Shown here one piece after another: positions 47,821 through 57,268 of a stretch of 64,000 bases of DNA (positions within the stretch are counted from its first letter, which is position 1; each line of letters starts with the position of its first letter). The notes under the pieces are model-generated. The model was not told the origin of the DNA. It did no database searches and saw nothing but the letters and a program-made list of their open reading frames with translations. The stretch is from Thermoplasmataceae archaeon. Lineage in GTDB: Archaea > Thermoplasmatota > Thermoplasmata > Thermoplasmatales > Thermoplasmataceae. The DNA lies in contig JAVYSB010000005.1 of NCBI GenBank assembly GCA_038729425.1, positions 57,846-121,845 on the forward strand, written 5' to 3'. Position numbers and translations under genes: made by a program.

Positions 47821-48463
47821 ATCACACCCCGTAAATATATCCGATATCATTATATACGGCTTTTCATGGAAAAACACCACATGCCTTTTACTTTCGTTTA
47901 ATCCAACTCAGTTATACTCCAGGAGCAGGCATTACTGATCAAGAAAAATACTCTTCCTTGCACCAACTCCACGGATACTGCACTCGAAAGTCATTCAGAA
48001 TTGAAAAACATATTCTCCCGTCTGAGAAATCTCGAATTCATTTCCCGTTTCATAGAGACCTCAATCTCTCCGTCAAACAATGAGGAAGCTCAACTCTGAA
48101 TCTCTTGTCTGCGCGTTATTTCTCCCCGCCAATGAGTCCGATAAGAAACCGGGGTGATTTAATGAAAATATATTCTCTTCACCCATTACCAAAAGTGTAG
48201 CAATCTCCCCACAGCCGTATGGACTGCTCCTGTGACTACTCCGGTATTCCTGATCAACCATGAGGATGATACAGAGAGCATTGTAAGATCAACTGCATAA
48301 AGTCGATGAGAGGAAAATGCACATTGAACGGGGTAGACGATTAAATCACAGCCGCCCCTGGGGAGAAATCTGATGAGAATCATTGATCTAATTTGTCAAA
48401 AATGATGGTTCGATTTAAAAGGTAGGAGAAGACTATTCTACAGTTCAAATCGGTCGGTAATGA
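47821..48463. other. Intergenic stretch between the two AOR genes
   Basis: About 640 bp. The promoter of the first AOR lies at the left edge (TATATAATG near 47850). The rest shows no credible gene; a weak dyad around GGGGTGA ... TCACCC (48151-48185) is the only structure I see. Confidence 0.4.
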
Positions 48464-50317
48464 TCAGATTTCTATCCCAAGTTCATCAACTGCATTTTGC
48501 AATGGTTTCCCGTTTTGATCTATCCCAACTTCTTCGAGGTATTCGGTCACCATGGTTTTGTAATCCAAGGTGACACCGGATGTAGGTCCGCTCTTCAAGG
48601 GAGGATTCCCTATCATTCTGGGAGGAGGGATTATCTTTGACGGGTTAATACCTTCTCTGTAGTTGAAGAGGTGCCTTAGTACCTGAATCCGCCGTCCAAT
48701 GGTCATCAGTTCCTCAGAATCAACATCCCATCCCATGATCGCTTTCAGGAGTTTTGAGTAAGGATAGCTGTTCGGCCAAACCGAAGTGGAAAACAGACAC
48801 ATGCCGGTTGCGTTCAGTACTTGTGCTCCATATACTGAAAGAGCCTGCATCTTTCCCTTTCCATGATATTTATATCTTTCAATTTTTCTGTTGGTAAAAT
48901 CGTATTCAAAGGGCAAAGTCAACTCTCCGCCTTCGTCGAAACCGATCCCTCCGGCTGTATGCCTGCCAGGAGAGGGGTCCGCCAGATAGGTAGTCGCCAA
49001 GCTTGGAAGAAGCTTGGGATCATGCATGGGAAGATCCTGACCCTCGATGTTTACAGCATATGAACTGCTGCCTTTTCCGAATACAGATGCAGCATACTTA
49101 GTTCCCATTCCAAGTATCTTTCCTATGCCCTCTCCTCTTCCTATCATTTCTGTCAGACGCACCATTGCATCCGGGTTCCTGAATCCTATCTCAAAACCAA
49201 TATCCTTTTTAGTCAGTACCCCCCTTTCGAAGCATTCATTGGCAAAAGCTATAGCGGCGCCTACCGATATAATGTCCATACCCGCCCGATTGCAGACCTC
49301 AAACGCCATAGACATTGCATCAAGATCAGAGACCAGATTGAGACCACCAAACGATCCTGTTCCTTCGTATTCAAGCCTGTGTCCGTCTATTTCACCGTAT
49401 TTAGTGCTTCTCTTGACGTGCCCTCCACAAGCCAGAGTGCATTGTGAACAACCGTAAGACCGAATTTTGTCCTTCCTGATTTCTTCACCGCTTATTTTCC
49501 TTGCATTTTCCGCGCCAAAGTCATCCAGCCCCACACCGGCCCAGTTTTTTATTGGTGTGTCTCCATTGAGATGCGACGATTCCGTTGATCCGGTCGTGCC
49601 GAAAAGTTGCCATGGTCTGGCGAGATCGATGTTCTTCCTGAATAAAATCTGAATGTCTTTTATTGTTTGGGTCAGAAGCTGCGGATCAGCAGCCGGAACC
49701 TTTGTTGTACCCCTGACGAATATGCCTTTGAGCTTTTTTGATCCCATTACAGCACCGAGTCCTGATCTTCCAGCTGCCCTGCCAAAATCGTTCATAAGTG
49801 ATGCAACGTTCAGCATCTTTTCTCCGGGGACGCCAATCACAAGTGCCTGCCCCTTTGGGTCGATCCTCTTCAATTCTTCCTCAGCCTGATATGCGTCTTT
49901 TCCCCAAATATGTCTGGCATCCTCTATACTGGCTTTACCATCAATTATTTTTAGAAAAACGGGTTTTTCCGAGATTCCTTGGATAAAGACAGCATCATAC
50001 CTCGCGTTCTTAAGTTCCGGACCAAATTTCCCACCGCAATTTGCATCTCCCCATCCCCCAGTAATTGGTGATTTTGCGACGACTTGAAATCTCCCCCCAA
50101 GAGGCACTGCGTGGCCATTGAACACTCCTGTGGTTACCCCGAGAATATTTTCTGGCCCAAGAGGGTCAGCGTGTGGTTTCATGTCCCTGTTAAGAATGTA
50201 AGAGCCGAGGCCATATCCTGTGAGATACTTCCTGAAGATGCTTTCAGGTATTTTCTCTTCGTAAATACGCGATTTTGTAAGATCAACGCGCAGAATTTTT
50301 CCATTTACTCCTAACAT
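48464..50317 (-). CDS. aor: Aldehyde:ferredoxin oxidoreductase (tungsten enzyme), copy 2
   Basis: 617 residues starting MLGVNGKILRVDLTKSRIYEEKIPE, ATG at 50317. Motifs: GVFNGHAVPLGGRFQVVAKSPITGGWGDANCGGKFGPELK, iron-sulfur cysteines in YGCSQCTLACGGHVK, and the distal cysteine in NATGMCLFSTS. It is only moderately similar to copy 1, so it is an old paralogue with perhaps another aldehyde substrate. It fits the moeA/moaD block. The middle (YEGTGSFGGLNLVSDLDAM) resembles the branch often annotated as aldehyde or formaldehyde ferredoxin oxidoreductase; the exact subfamily needs a tree. Confidence 0.92.
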   Translation of the reverse strand: MLGVNGKILRVDLTKSRIYEEKIPESIFRKYLTGYGLGSYILNRDMKPHADPLGPENILGVTTGVFNGHAVPLGGRFQVVAKSPITGGWGDANCGGKFGPELKNARYDAVFIQGISEKPVFLKIIDGKASIEDARHIWGKDAYQAEEELKRIDPKGQALVIGVPGEKMLNVASLMNDFGRAAGRSGLGAVMGSKKLKGIFVRGTTKVPAADPQLLTQTIKDIQILFRKNIDLARPWQLFGTTGSTESSHLNGDTPIKNWAGVGLDDFGAENARKISGEEIRKDKIRSYGCSQCTLACGGHVKRSTKYGEIDGHRLEYEGTGSFGGLNLVSDLDAMSMAFEVCNRAGMDIISVGAAIAFANECFERGVLTKKDIGFEIGFRNPDAMVRLTEMIGRGEGIGKILGMGTKYAASVFGKGSSSYAVNIEGQDLPMHDPKLLPSLATTYLADPSPGRHTAGGIGFDEGGELTLPFEYDFTNRKIERYKYHGKGKMQALSVYGAQVLNATGMCLFSTSVWPNSYPYSKLLKAIMGWDVDSEELMTIGRRIQVLRHLFNYREGINPSKIIPPPRMIGNPPLKSGPTSGVTLDYKTMVTEYLEEVGIDQNGKPLQNAVDELGIEI

Positions 50318-50433
50318 GGTTCAACAATATGTCCAAAGTATAAGGCTGTTTCCTGCTTTGGTAATATATAACGTAAAAACAAATGGTTAATTCCCTTTTG
50401 GGTACAAAACGGGAAGCTTACACATTGGGGATG

Positions 50434-50518
50434 TGCGGAGGGCCGGATTCGAACCGGCGAACCCCTGCGGAAACAGATCTTGAGTCTGTCGCCTTTGACC
50501 TGGCTCGGCAACCTCCGC
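50434..50518 (-). tRNA. tRNA-Leu (CAA)
   Basis: On the minus strand GCGGAGG pairs with CCTCCGC, discriminator A. The anticodon stem ACAGA/TCTGT has the loop CTCAAGA, anticodon CAA. The long variable arm of a class II tRNA follows (TTCCGCAGGGGTTCG), then the T arm CCGG-TTCGAAT-CCGG. No intron, and CCA is not encoded. Confidence 0.93.
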
Positions 50519-50599
50519 TTTTCTCACCACAATACTCCGTCACTTTATCATATTTTCCTTTCAGGGAAGGAATTATTACCCTGCTCGATTTGTGCTATT

Positions 50600-50815
50600 G
50601 TGGAAGTTTCTGTTGAAATCGAATTCGATGATCCGGACATGCAAAGAATCTTGCCTGCCATTTCACCAGATAATGACAATGCGTTCAAAATATCAGTAAG
50701 TGGCAGTCATGCTACAATAAATATATCGAGGATCAAGGTCTCCTCACTTTATAATGTGATTGACGACCTTATTAGAGATTTAGAAGTTGTAAAAAAAGTT
50801 GAAAGTGATATTTAA
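50600..50815 (+). CDS. pcc1: Pcc1-like KEOPS subunit, copy 1
   Basis: 71 residues from GTG 50600: VEVSVEIEFDDPDMQRILPAISPDN, a strand pair FKISVSGSHATINIS, then a C-terminal helix SLYNVIDDLIRDLEVVKKV. This beta-beta-alpha pattern is that of Pcc1, the dimerisation subunit of KEOPS, which makes the t6A modification of ANN-decoding tRNAs. The open frame extends upstream over the tRNA-Leu gene, so only the GTG start is sensible. It abuts the convergent tfb stop with no gap. A second Pcc1-like gene is at 59716. Confidence 0.75.
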   Translation: MEVSVEIEFDDPDMQRILPAISPDNDNAFKISVSGSHATINISRIKVSSLYNVIDDLIRDLEVVKKVESDI

Positions 50816-51757
50816 TCACTGTTCGACGGCAATAGAGAGCTTTTCTGTTAGCTCTTTGTACCTGTTCCTGATGGTAACTTCAGTAACGCCTGCAACTTCA
50901 GCCACAGCCCGCTGAGTTCTTCTTTCAGCTGTCATTAGAGAAGCAATGTATATCGCAGCAGCTGCCACACCAGTCGGTCCCTTGCCTGAGGTTAGATCAT
51001 TGTCTCTTGCCATCTTTAGTATCTCTGTTGCTTTTTTTCTGGCATCCATAGAAAGTTTAAGCCTACTGCAGAACCTGTTGATATAGTCGTCCGGCTTAGA
51101 AGGCATAATGTTGAGCTTCAGGTACCTGCTCATTATCCTGTATGTTCTGCCTATCTCCTTCTTCTTGACTCTCGTAACCGCTGCTATCTCCTCGAGTGTC
51201 CTTGGTACATTTGTTATCCTGCAGGCCGCATAAATGGATCCGGCAACAACTCCCTCTATGCTCCTTCCCCTGATCATGTTCTGCTTCACAGCCTTCCTGT
51301 AGATAACAGCTGCTGTCTCTCTAACATCGTTCGGTATGCTGAGGTTGGATGCCATCCTCTCGAGCTCCTGGAGCGCCTGAGACAAATTCCTCTCGGCAGC
51401 GTTTGAAACTTTAATCCTCTTCTGCCACTTTCTCAGCCTATAAAGCTGCGCCCTGTTTCTCGTCGGGATAGATTTTCCATAGGAATCTTTGTTTTTCCAT
51501 GAGATATCAGTTGAAAGTCCCTTATCGTGTATGGTGAATGTCATCGGCGATCCAGATCTAGACCTGGAATCATTCTGTTCTGAGTCAAATGCCCTCCATT
51601 CCGGACCCTGGTCAATATAGCTGTCATCAATGACGATACCACAATTATTGCATACCAGCTCACCACGCTCGTAATCCCTCACAAGCTGAGTTGATCCGCA
51701 TTCCGGGCACTTCGTTATTTCGTCAATTTTTCTCTTCTCTTGCTTTTCTTCTACCAT
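50816..51757 (-). CDS. tfb: Transcription initiation factor TFB, copy 1
   Basis: 313 residues: the N-terminal zinc ribbon with [24 protein letters not shown], the B-finger/linker [21 protein letters not shown], and two cyclin repeats ending in the helix-turn-helix [22 protein letters not shown] binds TBP and the BRE and recruits RNA polymerase. Its start lies inside the end of gar1 (35-bp overlap), the gar1-tfb pairing seen in many archaea. A paralogue is divergently transcribed from 52260. Confidence 0.96.
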   Translation of the reverse strand: MVEEKQEKRKIDEITKCPECGSTQLVRDYERGELVCNNCGIVIDDSYIDQGPEWRAFDSEQNDSRSRSGSPMTFTIHDKGLSTDISWKNKDSYGKSIPTRNRAQLYRLRKWQKRIKVSNAAERNLSQALQELERMASNLSIPNDVRETAAVIYRKAVKQNMIRGRSIEGVVAGSIYAACRITNVPRTLEEIAAVTRVKKKEIGRTYRIMSRYLKLNIMPSKPDDYINRFCSRLKLSMDARKKATEILKMARDNDLTSGKGPTGVAAAAIYIASLMTAERRTQRAVAEVAGVTEVTIRNRYKELTEKLSIAVEQ

Positions 51758-51980
51758 TTAAATCACCCACGCACTTTACGAACAGCTCTTTTACCTCATT
51801 AGAGGAGGGAGAAACGCTGACGAGACCGTATGCCGATAAAACGGGGCCAAATACCCGTATTATCTTTCCCACCGCCTTGCCCTCGCTATCGTATACTTTT
51901 GAATTCATTTTAACGCAATCATTGAGGCGGATAGTTACCTCTTTCCCTCTCACATTGAGGATTTCACATCTTAAATCCAT
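51723..51980 (-). CDS. gar1: H/ACA ribonucleoprotein subunit Gar1
   Basis: About 85 residues from ATG 51980: [21 protein letters not shown], then [30 protein letters not shown], the Gar1 beta-barrel signature G-K-I-x-x-V-F-G-P-V. Gar1 works with Cbf5, Nop10 and L7Ae in guide-RNA-directed pseudouridylation. It overlaps tfb by 35 bp in another frame, so the two are translationally linked. A TTG at 51986 is an alternative start. The short C-terminal tail is basic. Confidence 0.88.
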   Translation of the reverse strand: MDLRCEILNVRGKEVTIRLNDCVKMNSKVYDSEGKAVGKIIRVFGPVLSAYGLVSVSPSSNEVKELFVKCVGDLNGRRKAREEKN

Positions 51981-52259
51981 TATCAATTACTATATGAAAT
52001 CTCAGTATTTAAACTATTCGTAAAATTATTAATAGATTTTTGAATGTTATTAAAGGATTATTACACCGAATTGTATATAGGAAAACGTACATCTATTCAA
52101 GTTTTTGACGGAAAATTAATTTTATGTAGCGACAAAAGTGAAAAAAACATTCTTTCTTGCAGAACTAATATTTTAACGGTCTAGATGCTGACCTCATAAC
52201 CGAAAAGGTTTAATAGTGCCACTTATGTAGTTGAAATATCGCTTTATATTGGTGTTTAC

Positions 52260-53189
52260 ATGGCTACAAAAAATAGTGAAGAAGTTATGAAACGGTGTCC
52301 CGAGTGCCATTCGGAGCATCTGATTAGGGACTATGAAAGAGGAGAACTGGTGTGCAACGACTGTGGAATGGTAATTGAGGACTCATTGATCGACCAAGGA
52401 CCTGAGTGGCGCGCTTTTGATTCCGAGCAGGATGACAGAAGGGCAAGGACGGGGTCCCCCATGACTTTCCTTAGCCATGACAAGGGGCTCGCAACCGAAA
52501 TTTCCTGGTCCAATAAGGACTATTACGGAAAAAGAATACCACATAAGAATAGGGCCCAGATATATAGAGTCAGAAAATGGCACCAGAGAATCAGAGTAAG
52601 TAACGCTGCAGAAAGAAATCTATCTCTTGCTCTTCAGATGCTGAATGACAATGGCGCCAAACTCGGAATACCGAAGGATATAAAGGAAACCGCTGCATTG
52701 ATTTACAGGAAAGCGGTGGAGAGAAACCTGATCAGAGGCAGAAGCATTGAAAGCATTGTTTGCGCTTCAATCTATGCTGCATGCAGAATGGTAAACCTGC
52801 CCAGAACCTTGGACGAGGTATCAAAAGCTTCAGAAGTTAACAAGAAGAAAATTGGAAAGGCATACAGGCACCTTGCTAAAGAACTCAGCCTTAATCTTAA
52901 GCCGACAACTCCATATTCTTATGTAGCACAGTTCTGCAGCAAACTTGAACTGGATAAGCAGGCCATCGTGAAAAGTGAGGAGATAGTAAGGAAATCTATT
53001 GAACTTGGAATTTCATCTGGAAAGGGTCCCACCGGCGTTGCCGCCGCCTCAATTTACATCGCCTCAGTAATGCTCGGGAAGCCCAGAACTCAGAAGGAGA
53101 TCGCAAGGGTGTCTGGCGTAACTGAGGTTACAATAAGAAACAGATATAAGGAAATCAGCAAATCACTTGGAATCGTTGGACTGGATTGA
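52260..53189 (+). CDS. tfb: Transcription initiation factor TFB, copy 2
   Basis: 309 residues, close to copy 1 throughout: zinc ribbon [24 protein letters not shown], the linker [21 protein letters not shown], and cyclin repeats ending [19 protein letters not shown]. Differences cluster in the first cyclin repeat and the recognition region of the second. Two TFBs, head to head across a 280-bp A/T-rich gap, may give promoter choice. It is followed 8 bp later by the GMP synthase amidotransferase gene. Confidence 0.96.
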   Translation: MATKNSEEVMKRCPECHSEHLIRDYERGELVCNDCGMVIEDSLIDQGPEWRAFDSEQDDRRARTGSPMTFLSHDKGLATEISWSNKDYYGKRIPHKNRAQIYRVRKWHQRIRVSNAAERNLSLALQMLNDNGAKLGIPKDIKETAALIYRKAVERNLIRGRSIESIVCASIYAACRMVNLPRTLDEVSKASEVNKKKIGKAYRHLAKELSLNLKPTTPYSYVAQFCSKLELDKQAIVKSEEIVRKSIELGISSGKGPTGVAAASIYIASVMLGKPRTQKEIARVSGVTEVTIRNRYKEISKSLGIVGLD

Positions 53190-53197
53190 TAATTTAA

Positions 53198-53770
53198 ATG
53201 AAGATATACGTCGTAGATAACGGCGGACAATGGACTCATAGGGAGTGGAGGGTGTTGCGGAACCTTGGAGCTGACGCTTCTATTGTTCCCAATGATACTC
53301 CATCAAATAAGCTGGCTGATGCCGATGGCATAGTCCTTTCTGGGGGGGCGCCAAGCATTGTTTCGGAGCTTGACAAGCTTGGTTTCGTAAAGGAATACCT
53401 CTCTGAATATGACGTCCCTGTCCTCGGAATCTGTGTTGGCGCCCAGTTCATTGCACTATATTCTGGCGGCAAAGTTGGACCTGCGGTGCATCCAGAATAT
53501 GGAAAAACTGAGTTGGATCTCTTCAACAAAGGTTCAATTTTTTCAAATCTCCCCGATCATATGATAGTATGGGAAAACCATAATGATGAAGTGAAGTCTC
53601 TTAGCAGTGATTTCGTTGTATGTGCCTCCTCTGAGGGTTGTAAGATCCAGGCATTTTATCATACTTCCAGACCAATTTTTGGGGTACAGTTCCATCCGGA
53701 AGTCGATAATACAGAACACGGGGAAGATATTTTCAAAGCATTCATGAATGTCTGTGCAATCAAGAACTGA
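53198..53770 (+). CDS. guaAA: GMP synthase, glutamine amidotransferase subunit
   Basis: 190 residues, a stand-alone class I amidotransferase: MKIYVVDNGGQWTHREWRVLR, GIVLSGGAPSI, nucleophile Cys in VLGICVGAQFIALYSGGKV, and VQFHPEVDNTEHGE with the His-Glu pair. In archaea GMP synthase is split into this subunit and an ATP-pyrophosphatase subunit; the latter is not in this window. It makes ammonia for XMP amination. It follows tfb copy 2 by 8 bp, so probably the same transcript. Confidence 0.93.
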   Translation: MKIYVVDNGGQWTHREWRVLRNLGADASIVPNDTPSNKLADADGIVLSGGAPSIVSELDKLGFVKEYLSEYDVPVLGICVGAQFIALYSGGKVGPAVHPEYGKTELDLFNKGSIFSNLPDHMIVWENHNDEVKSLSSDFVVCASSEGCKIQAFYHTSRPIFGVQFHPEVDNTEHGEDIFKAFMNVCAIKN

Positions 53771-53816
53771 GTCTGCCAGACAAACTTATTTAATGCTATT
53801 GCCCATTTAGTCATGG

Positions 53817-54074
53817 ATGCTAACCGAGATCAGTGAACTTACAGGGATGAAGGTATACTCCGACAAGGGAAAATACATTGGACCAGTTGATGATGTCATC
53901 GTTGATCTCGACAGGCAGTGTATTCATGGCCTGTATATCGAGAGCCCTAACTCACAGCTGGTAGAAAACGGAGCGCCAATTTCTATTCCCTACAGATGGA
54001 TAAAGGCTGTTGGCGAGATCATCCTTCTGAAAAGATTCCCTGCCTTTGTAAAACAACCGGATGAGAAGGAATAA
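53817..54074 (+). CDS. PRC-barrel domain protein
   Basis: 85 residues: ISELTGMKVYSDKGKYIGPVDDVIVDLDRQCIHGLYIES, then IPYRWIKAVGEIILLKRFP, the PRC-barrel pattern shared with RimM and photosynthetic reaction-centre H subunits. Small PRC-barrel proteins are common in euryarchaea; their role is unclear, perhaps RNA or ribosome related. A TATA-like CTTATTTAAT (53785-53794) 27 bp before the ATG suggests a leaderless transcript. Its stop codon abuts the convergent gltX stop with no gap. Confidence 0.88.
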   Translation: MLTEISELTGMKVYSDKGKYIGPVDDVIVDLDRQCIHGLYIESPNSQLVENGAPISIPYRWIKAVGEIILLKRFPAFVKQPDEKE

Positions 54075-55730
54075 TCATTTGTACAAGAAGAAACCTTCAT
54101 CTCCTACCTTATTTACGTAGCCGTATCTTTCAAACTGAGATATTCCTTCATAATCCAGGGCAAGTGGTTCGAGAAGACCTTTGTCCACGTCCCCATTAGG
54201 AAGCAGGACATTAAAGCGTTCTGAATCAGAGGGACACCAGTGTATTATCTTCAACGGATTCTCCTTGGATACTGGTCTGTCGTGAGATTCTGACTTACTG
54301 CCATGCTTTGTTACGGCGCAAAGGTCTTTCAGCCTTACGTCGTCACCGTCCTTCACAGTTTCCCAGTCAATCCGCTGTACGAATATAGTGAATTCCGTTC
54401 CAAGGCTGTATGATCTGTATCCCATTTCCGTGTGTCCGGGATGATAAGGAGCCCTGCTCTCCAGCGGTTTGTGTGAATGAACCTTTATCTCAACGGGGTC
54501 TTTGACGAACCAGAATCTTTTCGCGATAGGATCAATGATGTCCTTGTTCATTGCATTGAATATTTCCCATGAAAAGTCTGCGTCTATCTCTCTTAGCCCG
54601 GATTCAATCCAGTATCGCCTTATCGCGGCCGGAGAATATCCCCTTTTCTTCATTGTTAAAAGAGTTCCAAGTCTGATATCGTCCCAGCCGGAGAATTCCC
54701 CATTCTTGATTCCCTTCTTTATAGTTGACGTCTTCAATATGGTGTTGGGGATGGTTATGAGTCCATAGTGGTAATATACCGGTATTTTCCAATTATTGTA
54801 AATGTAGATGTATTTCTGCTTTTCCGTGTTGTTAAGGTGGTCTTTTCCCCTTATTACATGTGTGAGGCCCAGGAGATGATCGTCTATGGCCACTGAAAAA
54901 TTCATCATCGGATAAGCATGATATTGCTTTCCAAACCGAGCATGATCGCCATCAACAACCCTGAAAGCTATCCAGTCCCGGATTGAGGGATTTGGGTGTT
55001 TAAGGTCTGTCTTTATCACCAGCGTCGCCGTTCCGGGTTCATAGTCACCCCTGATCATTCCTTCAAATTCTGCAAGGTTGTTAGCAACTGTATTAGATCT
55101 GTGTTGGCAGGCAGATCCACTCAGTTTCAGTTGCTTGAAGTCGTTCTGTTTGCAGTGGCATACATATGCATGACCACCCAGTATCAGTTTACGCGCCTCT
55201 TCATAATAAATTTCAAACCTATCTGATTGAATTAAGGTATCGGTAACATTGACGCCAAGCCACTCCAGATCCTTGGGAATTTGAGTGTACGCAAATGGAT
55301 CAATGTTGTTAGGATTCGTATCCTCAATTCTGAGTATCAGTTTTCCGCCATATCTCTTCACATACTCATCGTTGAGTATGGCCATCCTTGAATGTCCAAT
55401 GTGGAGGGGACCAGACGCAGATGGCGCCATACGCATGACAACTGTTCCATTGACGTTTTCCAGATCAACAAGCCTGTGTTCCTGAACCTTCTTCTCCCTT
55501 ACAAGAAATTCTGGGAATTCCCTTGAGACAATCTCGTTAAGGGAGTCCTTTGAGATTGAGTTTACAGCTTCAACCTGATCCTTGATCTTTGCAGTGAGTC
55601 CAGCAACATCCGATCTTGCTTCCGGAAACATACCCATAATTTTTCCGATTATTGATTTCGGATCGGCCTTTCCATCATGCTGAAAGGCATTTCTAATTAT
55701 CTGTTTCCTTATTTCGTCATCGAGCGACAT
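54075..55730 (-). CDS. gltX: Glutamyl-tRNA synthetase
   Basis: 551 residues, archaeal GlnRS-like type. The class I signature is in MAPSASGPLHIGHSRMAILND, then LRIEDTNPNNIDPFAY, the catalytic-core LLGLTHVIRGKDHLNNTEKQ, and the KMSKS-equivalent around KTSTIKKGIKNGEF. The C-terminal anticodon-binding part is a beta-barrel. It charges tRNA-Glu, and in most archaea also tRNA-Gln for amidation. It overlaps the 3' end of the NOG1-like GTPase gene by 14 bp, so the two are in one operon. Confidence 0.94.
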   Translation of the reverse strand: MSLDDEIRKQIIRNAFQHDGKADPKSIIGKIMGMFPEARSDVAGLTAKIKDQVEAVNSISKDSLNEIVSREFPEFLVREKKVQEHRLVDLENVNGTVVMRMAPSASGPLHIGHSRMAILNDEYVKRYGGKLILRIEDTNPNNIDPFAYTQIPKDLEWLGVNVTDTLIQSDRFEIYYEEARKLILGGHAYVCHCKQNDFKQLKLSGSACQHRSNTVANNLAEFEGMIRGDYEPGTATLVIKTDLKHPNPSIRDWIAFRVVDGDHARFGKQYHAYPMMNFSVAIDDHLLGLTHVIRGKDHLNNTEKQKYIYIYNNWKIPVYYHYGLITIPNTILKTSTIKKGIKNGEFSGWDDIRLGTLLTMKKRGYSPAAIRRYWIESGLREIDADFSWEIFNAMNKDIIDPIAKRFWFVKDPVEIKVHSHKPLESRAPYHPGHTEMGYRSYSLGTEFTIFVQRIDWETVKDGDDVRLKDLCAVTKHGSKSESHDRPVSKENPLKIIHWCPSDSERFNVLLPNGDVDKGLLEPLALDYEGISQFERYGYVNKVGDEGFFLYK

Positions 55731-56688
55731 TAACTGAATCCCTCAGTACGATTTCCATCTCCGATAACAGATCCTTTATTCCCGATCTATCATCGATGGA
55801 TATGCAGATATTTTCTCTTCTTTCCTGTGAAATATCAACCTTGCTTTGTACCCTTATTATTTTCTTACGGAACATCCTGGCGATCTCCCCGTAAAGGTTT
55901 TCCTGCTGTTCGACAGAATATCCAGAACTACCGGAATAATCTATGAGGAATATGATGCAACTGTCTATCTTCTGCAGAGCCAGAATGGCCTTTCTTTCCA
56001 TCTCGTTCCGTTCTGACATCTGCCTGTCCAAGATTCCCGGGGTATCTATTATCTGCACCCTGTAGTATCCAATATCAGTGTAGCCTATATGAATGGACTG
56101 CGTGGTGAAGGGGTAAGGGGCGACGGTAGGTTTGGATGTTGTAAGAACACCGAGAAGTGAGCTTTTTCCCACATTCGGCATACCTGCAATAATAAAAGTG
56201 TCGAGATCCGTTTCTATCTCGGGCACCTTTCTCATGTAATCTCTGCACTGGGACAGAAATTCAAGGTCACCGGATATATTCTTTATAAGGGATGAAAAAC
56301 GGCCGTAGTATTCTTTCATTATCGGATTCATTAAAGACCTGTCCCGCTGATTTTTAAGGCGTCTGATGTAATCGGTACTCAGGATAGTGATTCTCTCTGA
56401 CGTCCACTGGATTTTCCCCAGCGATAGTTTGTATTTGTCCACGTCGAACATCAGATCAAGCAGACCGTAATAGAAAGGATGAAGTTTCTCAGTGGAAGGA
56501 AATTTCTTCACAAGGCGGTCAAAATGAGAGCAGGCCACGCCTTCAATGGTCGATATCTTGTCGATAAGCTCCTTCCTGATCTTGTCAGCGATGTCCGGGT
56601 GGTAAGGTTCCTCAATCTTCGCCGCCTTCGAAAAGGCCTTGTTAATTATTTCCTGGCTTTTCAGTACTGTCGGAATTTTATTGAACAT
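55717..56688 (-). CDS. NOG1-like GTPase
   Basis: 323 residues. About 150 N-terminal helical residues match the NOG1 N-domain. The GTPase has P-loop AGMPNVGKSSLL, switch I SKPTVAPYPFTTQSIHIGY, G3 IDTPGILD, and a G4 read as VQSKVDIS, where N/T-K-x-D is expected; the SKVD form is a mild variant. NOG1 proteins assist maturation of the large ribosomal subunit. It overlaps gltX downstream and follows a DUF1059 gene by 37 bp, suggesting one transcript. Confidence 0.93.
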   Translation of the reverse strand: MFNKIPTVLKSQEIINKAFSKAAKIEEPYHPDIADKIRKELIDKISTIEGVACSHFDRLVKKFPSTEKLHPFYYGLLDLMFDVDKYKLSLGKIQWTSERITILSTDYIRRLKNQRDRSLMNPIMKEYYGRFSSLIKNISGDLEFLSQCRDYMRKVPEIETDLDTFIIAGMPNVGKSSLLGVLTTSKPTVAPYPFTTQSIHIGYTDIGYYRVQIIDTPGILDRQMSERNEMERKAILALQKIDSCIIFLIDYSGSSGYSVEQQENLYGEIARMFRKKIIRVQSKVDISQERRENICISIDDRSGIKDLLSEMEIVLRDSVNVAR

Positions 56689-56725
56689 TTTCTTTCTTCA
56701 CTTAGATGTACTTTAGCTGGTGCAC

Positions 56726-56908
56726 TCAATCGATCTGTTTAATGGTATCCTCAATCTTCTTTTTCATTTCTTCTGACATTTCATAAATATTATGGGCATA
56801 TCTCGAGTGAATCCTGATCCTGGGCATCAGATCCTCGCGAGAATGCGCGGTGAATTCAAAGCCGCAGTCGTATCCTATATCCCTGCACTTGTACTGAAAG
56901 GTAGCCAT
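56726..56908 (-). CDS. DUF1059 family small protein, second copy
   Basis: 60 residues from ATG 56908: MATFQYKCRDIGYDCGFEFTAHSREDL, then IRIHSRYAHNIYEMSEEMKKKI. It shares the C-x-D-I-G, C-G-F and H..AHN pattern with the copy at 35380, so it is a clear paralogue. The Cys and His residues suggest metal binding; function unknown. An in-frame start at 56938 would add ten residues without support. First gene of the likely DUF1059-nog1-gltX transcript. Confidence 0.87.
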   Translation of the reverse strand: MATFQYKCRDIGYDCGFEFTAHSREDLMPRIRIHSRYAHNIYEMSEEMKKKIEDTIKQID

Positions 56909-57008
56909 GGGTTTGTATATCCATGAGATATAAAACACCTACCTTTTCAGGAGTTCAATCCGGTGGAATGTCCAAGAAAAACTATTAGACTGAAGTGCAT
57001 TATAAATC

Positions 57009-57254
57009 ATGCACACGGAAGATCACAGAAACATTTCCTGCGGGGGTGACCCTTTCAACTACCTGAAGAGCGTTCTAAAGGGCTTATATTTTGACCTTGC
57101 GCCCGGGGAAGATGCCACCGTACTCGTAATGAAGGAGAAATTTCCGTACAACAGGGACATTTTTGAGAATTTGTCCAGAAACCTGCGCCTGAAACTGGTT
57201 GGAATGAAGGAAGAGAATGGAGAATTAGAACTTCGGCTCCACAGGGATTCTTAA
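57009..57254 (+). CDS. Small protein with a possible TusA-like fold
   Basis: 81 residues: a cysteine near the start (NISCGGDPFNYLKSVLKGLYFDLAPGEDATVLV), a second helix (NRDIFENLSRNL) and two final strands (LKLVGMKEENGELELRLHRD). The beta-alpha-beta-alpha-beta-beta order and the Cys followed by a Pro-containing helix start resemble TusA/SirA sulfur carriers, but the usual CPxP motif is not there, so the call is weak. It lies 14 bp upstream of the threonine synthase gene and is probably co-transcribed. Confidence 0.55.
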   Translation: MHTEDHRNISCGGDPFNYLKSVLKGLYFDLAPGEDATVLVMKEKFPYNRDIFENLSRNLRLKLVGMKEENGELELRLHRDS

Positions 57255-57268
57255 GTGAAACTGATAAT

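Noticed and set aside
48151..48185. GGGGTGA ... TCACCC dyad between the AOR genes as a cofactor riboswitch
   Set aside because: No further conserved helices are visible and it is far from either start codon.
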